NCBI GenBank assembly: GCA_001599755.1
Contig: BCHX01000003.1
Span: forward strand, 1,828,994-1,892,993
DNA length: 64,000 bases
From: Gliomastix tumulicola
Taxonomy: Eukaryota > Ascomycota > Sordariomycetes > Hypocreales > Bionectriaceae
Reading direction: 5' to 3'
Part shown: positions 53,301-62,202 of the stretch, in pieces
How positions within the stretch are numbered: the stretch's first letter is position 1
How the letters are laid out: each line of letters starts with the position of its first letter
Notes under the pieces: model-generated
Databases searched by the model: none
What the model was told of the DNA's origin: nothing
What the model saw: only the letters and a program-made list of their open reading frames with translations
Made by a program: the position numbers and the translations under genes

Positions 53301-54427
53301 GTGGAATCTCGGATGAGGTATCCCGAGTACAAAGTGTCGAAAATGTCCTGACACTTGTTTTGGACATAAGCGGCTTCTTCCGTCACAGCAACAGTATGAG
53401 TGACTGTCTGCGATTCGCGGGAGGGAAATTGAAGGAGGGGAAACAGGGGCTGTGCAGGCTTGGTGTAGTTAAGGGGCACCTTGTCTGCGGACAGGTCCAG
53501 ATAGTTCCCCCCGCGGCATCCAGCAAGGAGCTCTCGAAATGGGTTACGCCAGTCCATGTTGTCGAAACGCCAGAACCAGTTCTTCCAGCTGTCATTGGAA
53601 GGAGTGAACATATGAAAAGTTTTGGTGCCTTGTGTGGCCCAGGTGTTCACATACACCACGCTGGTCTGGGCCGCCTCGGCGTGAAGGCTTTCTGTAAGGT
53701 GTCTGTTCTTGACCTCACGGATCATGACATTGGAGCCGTCGATCGTCATCTTGAGAAAGGCGTAGCCGTCATCGTCGAAGCGCCCGGTGTCTGGGTAATC
53801 ATACAGGCCGTTGAAAACGTAACTCTCTTTGGGCTGGAACATGTTCGAGAGGTCGTCGCCTTCCTCTTCGTATGCACCCTCCGGGACGTCATGTTTGGTG
53901 GCAAGGAAGTTGTCTCGGTCTCTCGCCTCTGTTTCTCTCCTGATGGCTAGTTCCTCATCATCGTCGAGTGACGCCTCACCCATTTCCTGAGTTGGTGGCT
54001 GAGCCACATCTTGCTCGTCTGATGATGATGATGATGATGATGATGCGCGTAGAGGGGAGTCGTTTCTGAGCCTCATGAAACCCTTTTTGATGTCATCCGC
54101 AGAGCAATGCTGGAGCGGAATGGAAACGAAAGCGACAATAGGGTCGAACTGTTGATCGCGTACACGAAGGCGGACTTGGAGAAGGGGGGAGACGTAACGA
54201 CCGAGAGACAGTCTGGCTTCCATATGAAGACCCTTGGATGTCGCCTGACCAAGTGTCTTGATTGATTCATCGTGGATCAGTGTGCTGAAGGCATTGCCCT
54301 CTGCGACCACGCAAGGGAACCAGTTCGAAGAAGAGATGCCTAAGGATTCCATGGAGCTTTTGACTTTGGCAGACTGGGTATAGTCCTTGTTGAAGCCGCA
54401 AGACCGCTCGATCTCATGATCGGCCAT
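50387..54427 (-). CDS. UPF1-like superfamily 1 helicase with C-terminal zinc knuckles
   Basis: Intronless, 1,346 residues. The first 700 residues have no recognised domain apart from a Ser/Asp-rich acidic stretch (about residue 130-165). The SF1 helicase core is complete: motif I HGCPGSGKSTMS (about 735-745), motif II IFMDEVGRMTE (about 920), motif III LMVGDTKQPKPV (about 950), VLINTPYAAQ, TIDSSPSHEADIVV and the motif VI region NRVATMVTRARLF (about 1160). After it come two zinc knuckles at about 1207-1240: CGKCRQPGHLGINC (CX2CX4HX4C) and CAVCGEDHHYRYC. This matches RNA-surveillance and silencing helicases of the UPF1/SMG/SAD-3/Hrr1 branch in its core, but the N-terminus is unlike UPF1. Zinc knuckles suggest RNA binding. 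It stands alone between an F-box gene and decayed DNA. Confidence 0.87.
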   Translation of the reverse strand: MADHEIERSCGFNKDYTQSAKVKSSMESLGISSSNWFPCVVAEGNAFSTLIHDESIKTLGQATSKGLHMEARLSLGRYVSPLLQVRLRVRDQQFDPIVAFVSIPLQHCSADDIKKGFMRLRNDSPLRASSSSSSSSDEQDVAQPPTQEMGEASLDDDEELAIRRETEARDRDNFLATKHDVPEGAYEEEGDDLSNMFQPKESYVFNGLYDYPDTGRFDDDGYAFLKMTIDGSNVMIREVKNRHLTESLHAEAAQTSVVYVNTWATQGTKTFHMFTPSNDSWKNWFWRFDNMDWRNPFRELLAGCRGGNYLDLSADKVPLNYTKPAQPLFPLLQFPSRESQTVTHTVAVTEEAAYVQNKCQDIFDTLYSGYLIRDSTSSWAHEKDATRNYGIGRQDIPMHRYVVIPIASAHKIKMPLPEIGRPCIMYLPGVEYTKHAIPKGRLNSGRIALIARYITTQLDDFDARAQSYVANMRGGPEDDSEARGDTLDEIRYAHYIDNASDFFYCLLADEEEMTVASESNPAMELVELATKTAHTLRRASKSEAAFDAAILGWIKKHSVTQMPQGQTELGEQWKAVRMPLPPGCVANAAIFSVSSPRQSDWVLGFQKPPLQTTEQVFTIPKETSLAEIIKSMASNTWIDGVKPAAKHSIRIWVNHKDPTLTLEGGAIYGMNNLAAATPARSFWDWSCSLASKKIEPAPSHATWAQTLEGLDLSDMKGEHRAAGCELARLQQTYAFAHGCPGSGKSTMSSTLACKLVKAGKKQIFWIAPQNSLLDAQAKQFENSLEGRLIVRLLPFMAEVKAGVNGPRNKMRVDFMKAPRNERNLGSTLNTMKEKADRESDPYHVRHSLINSISKSKDAKLRQSFQALIYDRRVSSNNNKKMLVPRVKEILLKLAKEADIILATPAAMAQYINAANDQQPTVIFMDEVGRMTETSTWLVLSKCPRAPALMVGDTKQPKPVTQANQRDASTVFGKQRGISLLERIVQLGHVDILLVNNNRPRGNVQAWAQTYFYSGEMNIVHRIASDEERKQVYEFMTVMTGHHTQSNMVFVNMESTRDNRAGVTWCNPDNAEMVIETAVQMYRAFVKIFKRKPKVLINTPYAAQKLELAGRFSKVQAFECDKADFLILTIDSSPSHEADIVVTDLVRTSGVGFMNDSNRVATMVTRARLFHFIFGSDTSLGAILGDLRDHCQRRDAIIEVENALICGKCRQPGHLGINCQAMVICAVCGEDHHYRYCHQKNVSEVIIAIQSPLKPTDWDGEIDEVAVAGTVATMPVATPTTAPPPTRRNRQRFRVKHRQEANKMPRMLDGKARETFHAALKALGMAAAAAAGEDFLERTDDKVKQEG

Positions 54428-56556
54428 GTTTACGCTGAGGATGTAGGAGAGAGAAGGGTTTGGGAGTTATCTTCTGGGGAGGATTTTTTTTTGGGTGTTT
54501 GTGTGTGTATGTGTGTGTATGTGTTGGAATTTCTGAGAGTAGGGTGAAAACAAGATCAGTCTGTTGAACACGTCATCCTTTCTGAGAAGAAACGACTTAC
54601 TGTTTGGCAGAATTGTTCTCGTTCGTCTCGCTGTCGTGCTGTGCTGTGTCTTTTTTTGGGCATGGGAGCCGTGAAGAATTATTGAGAAGAGTGAGCGGTA
54701 AAAAGAAGTGATCCAGGCTGGAGGGTCGGCCAAATCCTGGATTCGTATGCGGTCAAGCATACTAAGTTCTGGCGGTGCCAGCGGAGTTGGAGTATAGTCT
54801 AGGCTGGTGCCCGACGTTGTACCCCAGTGCTCCCTGTACAGCCGTACGTGGCGACTGTACCCGACCGGTTAACAAGTGCTCTCTTCCCTACAGTTGATCA
54901 ACTGATTCAACTGCCAGGGTGTGTGACGGATTCAGCCGGCAAGGTTGCCGTGTCACGTGCGACGGAGGGAATAGAAGGAGCGCCCTTCCCTGTGAATAGG
55001 AGGTAGGAGCGACTTTTTGACGTGCGGTTTTCAAGGTATTACGGCAGGGTCTGCACCCAGTGCCTGGAATGAAACTTATCCAGACCAACGAGCAGCGTCG
55101 GAGGCCCGAAATTTTCAGACTCATTGAGCCGGGGGGGGGGGGGGGGAATTTGGCTCCGCTTGGGGGCATCTTGAATCTATGTAGGTGAGGTTAGTGACAC
55201 CATTGTCCCAAGACGTTGAGGAAAACTTTCTCATAGACTCACCATGGCCAAAGGAGGCGCTAGAGAAAGTCGAGAAAGAAGGCGAAGGACGCAAAGAAAT
55301 CGTCGTATAGCTGGGCTCAGAGTGACACCTAGATGTTTATGAGCATATATACTTCCCACTCATGCTGTATATGATGGACCGCAGTAGGACACTTACAAGT
55401 TGAGGTCCTGGTATGACATCCAATCCAGCTGGTAGTCATCGCGCAGCTCGTCTCATCAGTATACATCACCCGAGTGAGATGCAGCCTTTGAGTGGACTTG
55501 ACTGTCTTTCTGCAAGTCAAGGCCGGAAAAGACACACCGTCGATTTGGTTGAAGCAACGTCCCGTTCGGATTCGTTTGAAGAGAAGCGCCATCACCGGGC
55601 ACGCAGCTGTGGGGAGTGCTTTGGGAGCGGCAAAGCATCGAAGCCGGGAGGATGGTCAGGACAATGCGCAGCCTTCGCTGCTCAAGATCTCGGCCATGCT
55701 CGAGAATAATTTAGCAACAGGTACGGCAGACGCAAGGTGGAAATAATTACCAGAACTGAGCAAACGGAGATGGATGAGAGCAGAGCCAGCTCGAAGAAGG
55801 TTGACAGGCTGGTGGCGGATTTTGTAGGGATGCGACGGCTGATGGCGTGAGCGTGATACTCGTTGTTTGTCGTGAAATTTTGAATCGGCTGGCGTGGCTT
55901 GGGAATGAGAGCGTTGATACCTTTCAACGGTGTTCGCACGTTGGCTATCGAGGCATGGTGTGGTGATGGCGTGGATGCAACTTGTGTAAAGATCGCGGGT
56001 GGTGGGGGTGTCAAAAGAGGTGTCAGAAGAAATCGAGGCCCTGCGACTTAGGGCTACAGTCACGTGAACAATTTTCGAGGTGAAAAAAACGTAAAGGTGT
56101 GAAGAAGAAGAAGAAAAAAAGCAGCGGATGATGATGATGTGAGCCTGGCGAGGAACAAATGAGAAGGTTTGTTTATTTGTTTATGCGTTCAACCAAAGTG
56201 ACCCACTTGGTATCATTTTGGACTAAAGTAAGTCCGGACTTCTGATCAGCAAAGATGGATTCATAGCAGTACTGGGAGAAATAGTGACAGTAAGTTGATG
56301 AGCCACAAAGTGAAGGGTGAGGAACATGGTGACTGGACCGCCGGACCCGTTCCTCCCTCCGATTACCCTGGCATTTAGAGACCCAGCATGGAGGTTTTTG
56401 CTACCCTTGAAGAATTGAGACCATTTCCAACGCATTGAAGCACCATGAAATGTCCTACTGCCTTATCATCCTAGCTACATTCCACCTTATCTAGAATACG
56501 GCTCCTCTCATACGACGCTAGAATTTCATATGTATTCACCGTAGGCGCCACCACTC
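54428..56556. other. 2-kb stretch without a supported gene, degenerate look
   Basis: Contains TG repeats at 54.49-54.53 kb, a 15-base G run at 55.13 kb, a 14-base palindrome at 54891-54904 and many short broken frames with no domain. The left end holds the helicase promoter. Confidence 0.5.
54891..54904. repeat. 14-base perfect palindrome
   Basis: CAGTTGATCAACTG reads the same on both strands, with an extra partial half-site (ATTCAACTG) directly after it. It could bind a dimeric regulator or be chance. Confidence 0.4.
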
Positions 56557-56785
56557 ATGAAGACTCGAACTGCCATCGAGCTAGCCTTCCTCTACGCCGG
56601 CGCTGCCGTTCAGACAATCGTTCTTCAACGCGGATGGCTGCAAGTTCATCTTTTGGCTGGCCCCTGTGACGCTCCAACGCGTCATTTGTATGTGGCAAGG
56701 CATCGACACTTCTTCCTCAAACTTGTATGCGTGGAGGACCATCTTCCGGCGGTGGCGGAACAGGGCGCAGATGTTTAAGGACCTC

Positions 56786-56900
56786 GCCCTCACTCACAAT
56801 AACATCGCCACGAGCACTGCCAGGGTCATTTACTCACCCGGCTCCTTGTCCTACACTCATACAGACATAATCTCAAGAATGCCAGATCATCTCTCCTTCA
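56786..56900 (+). repeat. Imperfect direct repeat, copy 1
   Basis: Starts GACCTCGCCCT, continues ATCGCCACGAGCACTGCCAG and ends near CCAGATCATCTCTCC. About 340 bases later a diverged copy keeps the same order of blocks and the same conceptual peptide pattern (DLALT..IATST). Confidence 0.6.
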
Positions 56901-57126
56901 CGCTCATTCATGGCAAGCCACAGTCCCGCATGATTAAGTACTTTACGCACGACACAGGAGACATTGCGGCTAGAGCTAGTACTAGACGCCGCTGCAATTA
57001 GCTCAAACAATAAGTTCGCCATGATGTTTCCATCTAGGACTTATCTCACTAACTAAAGTAACCAATTGCAAGCACCATGCCTGGAGATAACATACATCTC
57101 CATCTCAAGCACATGGATGCTCGAGG

Positions 57127-57242
57127 ACCTCGCCCTTACATTGACTATCGCTACAAGCACCCCACGTATTATTTCCCTTTCCTCCCCAGAATTCTTATGT
57201 CACACTCATACGGACACCACCTCGGAGAGCCAGATCATCTCC
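57127..57242 (+). repeat. Imperfect direct repeat, copy 2
   Basis: GACCTCGCCCTTACATTGAC, then ATCGCTACAAGCACCCCACG and CACACTCATACGGACACCAC, then CCAGATCATCTCCCC. Diverged copy of 56786-56900. Confidence 0.6.
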
Positions 57243-57312
57243 CCCCCCCCGTTCGTCTATAACGTACCGGAATAGTTACACAGCATCTCCACTCCAATTC
57301 CCAGACCAACAC

Positions 57313-57624
57313 CTAGCTGACACAGTCGGTTATGCAGTCGTTGACGTAGAGGGAGGCGTCCTCGAGGGGCTTGACGAGTCGTTCGTTGGGCTTCTCCTGG
57401 AGACCACCATTGAAGTGATGGTTGAAGGCGCAGAGGATGCCCCGTCGCTCGACGTCCAGCAGCAGATGGGCCTGGTCAACGGCCTTCTGGTACATGGACA
57501 CCAGCTAGTCCAGGAGGAAGTTATTCCACAGCTGATCCTTTACCTGGCTCTCGGGGCACAGGGACGTGAGGAGGCGGTAGACGAAGTCGTGGACGATGAA
57601 GACGGCCTTGCTGACGTGGGACAT
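57313..57624 (-). pseudogene. Dynamin-family middle-domain relic
   Basis: 104 codons in one frame, from the ATG at 57622-57624 to the stop at 57313, broken by one TAG at 57505-57507 (codon 40). Blocks resemble the stalk (middle) region of fungal dynamin-like GTPases: AVFIVHDFVYRLLTSLCPES, then VSMYQKAVDQAHLLLDVERR and AFNHHFNGGLQEKPNERLVK. Codon use is GC-rich like real genes, unlike the surrounding sequence. Neither the GTPase domain nor the effector region is found nearby. The inner stop replaces what is usually Glu or Asp; a G-to-T change at the first base of GAG would explain it and is not the C-to-T type left by repeat-induced point mutation. It could be one surviving exon of a decayed gene. 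Confidence 0.55.
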
Positions 57625-57657
57625 GGGTGGTCAATAATGACAATAGTTATAGTTTAA

Positions 57658-58020
57658 CCTATACCTCTCCCCACGGGCACCGTATAACGGCCGCTATTAC
57701 TCAACGGAACTCAGCTCCCCGACGTCGCAGAGGCATCCAACGCCGACGATACTGCCTTTACGTGTAACGCGCGTCGGTTGCCTAGCCGTGGCGGGAGAGG
57801 AGGGGGAAGAAGGGTGGGCGGCGTTGCGTTTCCCTAGGACAAGAGCTTCAAGGCTATTGGTTCATGCGTGTCAAGTTGACCACGGTGAGGTAGCGACGCA
57901 CAGACCGGGGGCAAGGCAGACGTGTGTCATCTACACATCCACGCAAACAAACAAGAAAAGGTCAAACACTGCTGCGGCCATCACCACACTTTTCATCCTT
58001 GAGCTAGTTTCCACTGACAT
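57658..58020. other. Short gene-free stretch
   Basis: 0.36 kb between the dynamin relic and a small possible gene. No domain is seen. Confidence 0.4.
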
Positions 58021-58200
58021 ATGACAGATTCTTCGCCTCACGGTGTACCCGATCAGCCCGAGCCTAGCCCTTGGCTCGACCAAGCCCATCTTGAGCAGGC
58101 CGCAGATTGTCTAGAGGCCGCAGGCTTCTCATTGCAAGCCTCGCCAAGTTTGCACGTCCGACCGATTGACCCTGGGCAGGTTCGTGCGACAGGCACCTAA
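58021..58200 (+). CDS. Possible 59-residue small protein or 5' gene fragment
   Basis: ATG to TAA frame encoding MTDSSPHGVPDQPEPSPWLD followed by HLEQAADCLEAAGFSLQA and a short tail. The helix-forming segment and GC-rich third positions are coding-like, unlike the neighbouring sequence. There is no signal peptide or membrane segment. It may be a real small gene or the first part of a broken one; the flanks show no continuation. Confidence 0.25.
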   Translation: MTDSSPHGVPDQPEPSPWLDQAHLEQAADCLEAAGFSLQASPSLHVRPIDPGQVRATGT

Positions 58201-58813
58201 GGATATTTCTTTATCTACGTCTCCAAGACCTCGCGTCTTCAATATCGTCTCCATATCCCGCATGTCCGAGTCTTGGTCCAATTACTAGTGTCGACTCAAG
58301 CTTCTCAAAGTCCCAATGGCGCACATTTGGAGTGAGTCTTGGCTGCCTCATTAGGCAAGTGGGTCATTCGTTGGAGATGGTTCACTTGACCTAAGGCATG
58401 CCGTTGAAGAAAGAATTGAGTTATGGGACCATACAATTTAGGTGTGTATGTGGCTCAAGTTTTTCTTCAACCGCGTGGAAGGATTCCGCCTCAACGCTTT
58501 CACAACCCTGACTTATGATCGCCTCCTCTCGCCGCCCGTCTTTCTTGACTCTGTCTTCTGCCCCCCCGATCTTTTCGTCCGTTATTTGACTCACATCTGA
58601 GATGACAAATTCTCCGCCCATCTCTTGAGTCTTGGCTTCCGCATCTGGGTTTCCCTTACGATATGCCTTCTACCCGTTGCCATCTCCCGCGGACAGCGAG
58701 ACCGATCCCAACAACTTCTTCAACCCCCTACACTTTTCTACATAAAATGCGAACTCTCGCCAGGGTGAAATTTCCTCTCCTCCACTCGTAATCAAGCCTC
58801 TCAGAGCGTCATC
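58201..58813. promoter_or_regulatory. Promoter region of the ENA ATPase gene
   Basis: 0.6 kb without a gene. The last 150 bases are pyrimidine-rich with CTCTC blocks, as expected before a fungal start codon. It includes the right copy of the short repeat. Confidence 0.45.
58423..58470. repeat. Dispersed short repeat, right copy
   Basis: ATGGGACCATACAATTTAGG then TGTG, an eight-base insert, and a CTCAAGTTTTTCTTC block. Same orientation as the copy at 50167-50205. Confidence 0.7.
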
Positions 58814-61800
58814 ATGGACTCCCAATCGTCAACATCGTCGACCTTGACCGGTCAGCGGGACTGGCCGGCTTATGCCCAGACGCCCGAGCAGGTGTTGGAG
58901 AATTTCGAGACGAATGCCGACTCTGGTTTGACGGCCGAGCAAGTCACTCAACGACAAGCACAGTATGGCTCAAATGATTTGGGAGAAGAAAAGGGCGTCC
59001 GGCCGCTTCAGATCCTTATCGCCCAGGTCGTCAACGCAATGACAATGGCATGTAACCTATTCTCCTTTTGACTCGCGCCCCTCTAGTGCTAATACCCATC
59101 AGGTCCTCCTCCTTGCCCTCGCAGCCAGTTTCGCCATCCAAGCGTGGATAGAGGGCGGCGTCCTCGCTGGCATCATCCTCATCAACGTCGTCATTGGCTT
59201 CTTCCAGGATCTCCAGGCCGCTCAGACCATCGCCTCCCTCGACACTCTCAACTCCCCCTCGGCACGTGTCATTCGCGGCGGCACCAGCTCCATCGTGGAG
59301 GCATCGAGCCTCGTGCCCGGCGACATTATCGAACTCAAGACGGGCGACGTCGTCCCTGCCGATGCTCGACTGCTGCGCTCTGTCAATCTCGAGGCAGACG
59401 AGGCCGCACTCACGGGCGAGTCTGTGCCGGTGAGAAAAGAACCCAACGCAGTGTTTGGCAGGGATGAGAAGGGCGCCATGTACGATGTCGGACCCGGTGA
59501 TCGGCTGAATATTGTCTTCAGCTCCACGACACTAACCAAGGGCCGCGGACGAGCCGTTGTCTTCGCGACCGGCCTGTCGACGGAGATCGGCGCCATCGCA
59601 GCAGCTCTTCGAGACGACGGAGGCGCCAAGCGGCTTCTGAAAAAGTCCGAGGATGGAAGCGTCTCTGCCGTATCCTACCTCCAGTTCGCCGCCGGCAAGG
59701 TCTGGGACTTCCTCGGAGAGTTCCTCGGCATCACGGTCGGCACGCCGCTCCAGCGAAAGCTCTCGAAGCTCTTCCTGACCATCTTTGCGTTTGCCATCGT
59801 CTGCGCCATCATTGTCCTCGCGGCAAACAAGTTTGCGTCGAGAAACGATGTCATTATCTACGCGATCGCCACAGCTTTGGGTACGCTGCCTGTTACGCTC
59901 GTCCTGGTCCTCACCATCACGATGGCTGCCGGCACAAAGGTCATGGTGGGAAGGCACGTGCTCGTGCGCAATATGCGATCTCTGGAGGCTCTCGGTGGTG
60001 TTACGAGTAAGTACTTCGAGCTGTCCGGGAAGGGCCCCGACTGACATCCAACAGACATCTGCTCCGACAAGACCGGTACTCTTACCCAAGGCAAGATGGT
60101 CACGAGGATGGTTTGGCTCCCGAGCCACGGCACATATACCGTCGACGTCACGAACGAACCGTACAACCCCGAGTCTGGCGACGTTTCTTTCAGCCAATTG
60201 ACGCCTCGAGACCTACAAGACAACGGGGAGGGCAAGACACAGGTAGCGCTCCAGGGCACGACTTTCCACCCTTCGCTAGAGCGACTACTTGACACCGCCA
60301 GTCTTGCCAACCTTTCCGTGATAAACAAGGAGGAATCGCAAGCCAAGGCCGACGACCTATCAAGCCAATGGGTTGCGCAAGGCGATCCCACAGAGGTCGC
60401 CTTGCAGGTTCTCGCCGCCCGCTTCGGCCGACACAGAGTCATCAATCCATCCTATGATGAGACACTCTGGGCTCAAATCGCCGAGTTTCCCTTCGACTCC
60501 ACTGTCAAGAAGATGTCGATGCTGTGCAAGAATAAGGACACGGGTGTCCTCCACATCTTCACAAAAGGCGCCGTCGAACGTGTTCTGGACGTCTGCACCG
60601 ACTTGCCATCTGGCGATGGCCTCATCCCTATCACAGATGCCGTCAAGCTGGATATTCTGTCCAATATGGAGGCTATCGCTCGCAGGGGCCTGCGCGTTCT
60701 GGCTCTCGCGTCTCGATCCGGCCTGCATATCCCCGAAGTCACGCAGGAGAAGGAAGCGGACTTGAGACGTGCCGACTTCGAGAATCGCCTGACCTTCCTC
60801 GGCCTTGTCGGCATCTACGATCCTCCTCGGCCTGAATCCCGCCCCAGCGTATTGAAGTGCCATCAAGCGGGCATTGACGTGCACATGCTGACGGGAGATC
60901 ACCCCGAAACTGCGCGAGCCATTGCAGCCGAAGTCGGTATCCTGCCACGGAGAATGGAGCTCCTGAGACGAGACGTGGCCGACAGCATCGTCATGGCTGC
61001 TTCTGACTTTGACAAGCTCACCGACGAGCAGATCGACAACCTTCCACAGCTTCCCCTCGTGGTCGCCAGATGCGCACCGTCGACCAAGGTTCGAATGATC
61101 GACGCACTGCACCGACGAGGACGATATGTTGCCATGACTGGTGATGGAGTTAATGACAGTCCCAGTCTGCACCGCGCCGACGTTGGTATTGCCATGGGCC
61201 TTGGAGGAAGTGACGTTGCTAAGGCTGCTTCCGACATTGTCCTGACGGATGATAATTTTGCCAGTATTCTCAACGCTATCGAGGAAGGCCGACGAATCTT
61301 CGACAATGTGCAGAAGTTCATGCTGCACGTCCTTGCTGCCAATTTTGGCTTCGTCACAACACTACTCGTCGGCTTGGCCTACAAGGACGCTAAGGGCGTG
61401 TCGATCTTCCAAGTAACACCCGTCGAGATTCTGTTCATGTTGCTCGTTGCTGGTGCCTTCACCGAGACTGGCCTCGGCTTCGAAGCTGCTTCACCAGACA
61501 TCCTCCGCCGGCCTCCCCATAGCGTAAGCTTTCCCCCTTCCATCTGCCTCCAACGCGACAATGAACAAACACTAACCGCCGTCATAGCTCAAATACGGTG
61601 TTTTCACCCCCGAATTCCTTGCTGACCTCTTCGTCTACGGCATCATCATGACTATCTGCATGCTCGGCTCCTTCGTCACTACGCTCTGGGGCCTGCACGA
61701 CGGCTACTTCGGCGAGGACTGCAACCTCCGCTGGTCCGAGTCTTGCACGGGTGTCTTCCGCTCCCGCTCCGTCTGCTACACGGTCATGATGTGGATGTTC

Positions 61801-62202
61801 GCCGCCTTTGGCTGGGAGCTCGTCGACGCCCGCCGCTCCTTCTTCGACTCCATCTTCTCGGACCCGCGCGCGTGGTTCGACCGGCTCTGGCGCAACCCGT
61901 TCCTGTTCTGGTCCGTCATCGGCGGGTGTCTGCTCGTCCTGCCCACGCTGTACATCCCCGTCGTCGACCATGTCGTCTTCCTGCACGACGGCATCGACAA
62001 GGAGTGGGGGATTGTGTTTGCGTTCAGCATCCTGTTTGTCATGGGTATTGAGTCGTGGAAGTCGACGAAGCGGGTTTACCTCAGGAAGCACAACCTGATG
62101 ATGAGCAAGGATGAGGTTCTCGGGGAGGAGGATCTGGAGGCGAGGGCGTTCCATAGTTTCTTGGAAGTGCCAGTGCCTCAGGCCGGAGCGAAGACTGGTT
62201 AA
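58814..62202 (+). CDS. ENA1: ENA-type P-type ATPase (Na+/K+ efflux pump)
   Basis: Exons 58814-59047, 59103-60006, 60055-61523 and 61588-62202 give 1,073 residues. Intron 1 (55 bases) begins GCATGT rather than GT; only this donor joins NAMTM to VLLLALAASFAIQAWIEGG in frame, and its GCTAATAC branch site is good. Catalytic blocks of type II P-type ATPases are intact: ALTGES (about residue 180), phosphorylated Asp in CSDKTGTLTQG (Asp384), HMLTGDHPETARAIAAE and TGDGVNDSPSLHRADVGIA (about 741). The order and the absence of SERCA luminal features fit the fungal ENA (type IID) group, which exports Na+ and K+ at the plasma membrane under salt or alkaline stress. Lineage and salt role are inferred from the family. 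Confidence 0.9.

Noticed and set aside
55000..58500. Repeat-induced point mutation as cause of decay
   Set aside because: The inner stop of the dynamin relic fits G-to-T, not C-to-T, and the local sequence is not obviously TpA-rich. A dinucleotide index computation would settle it.
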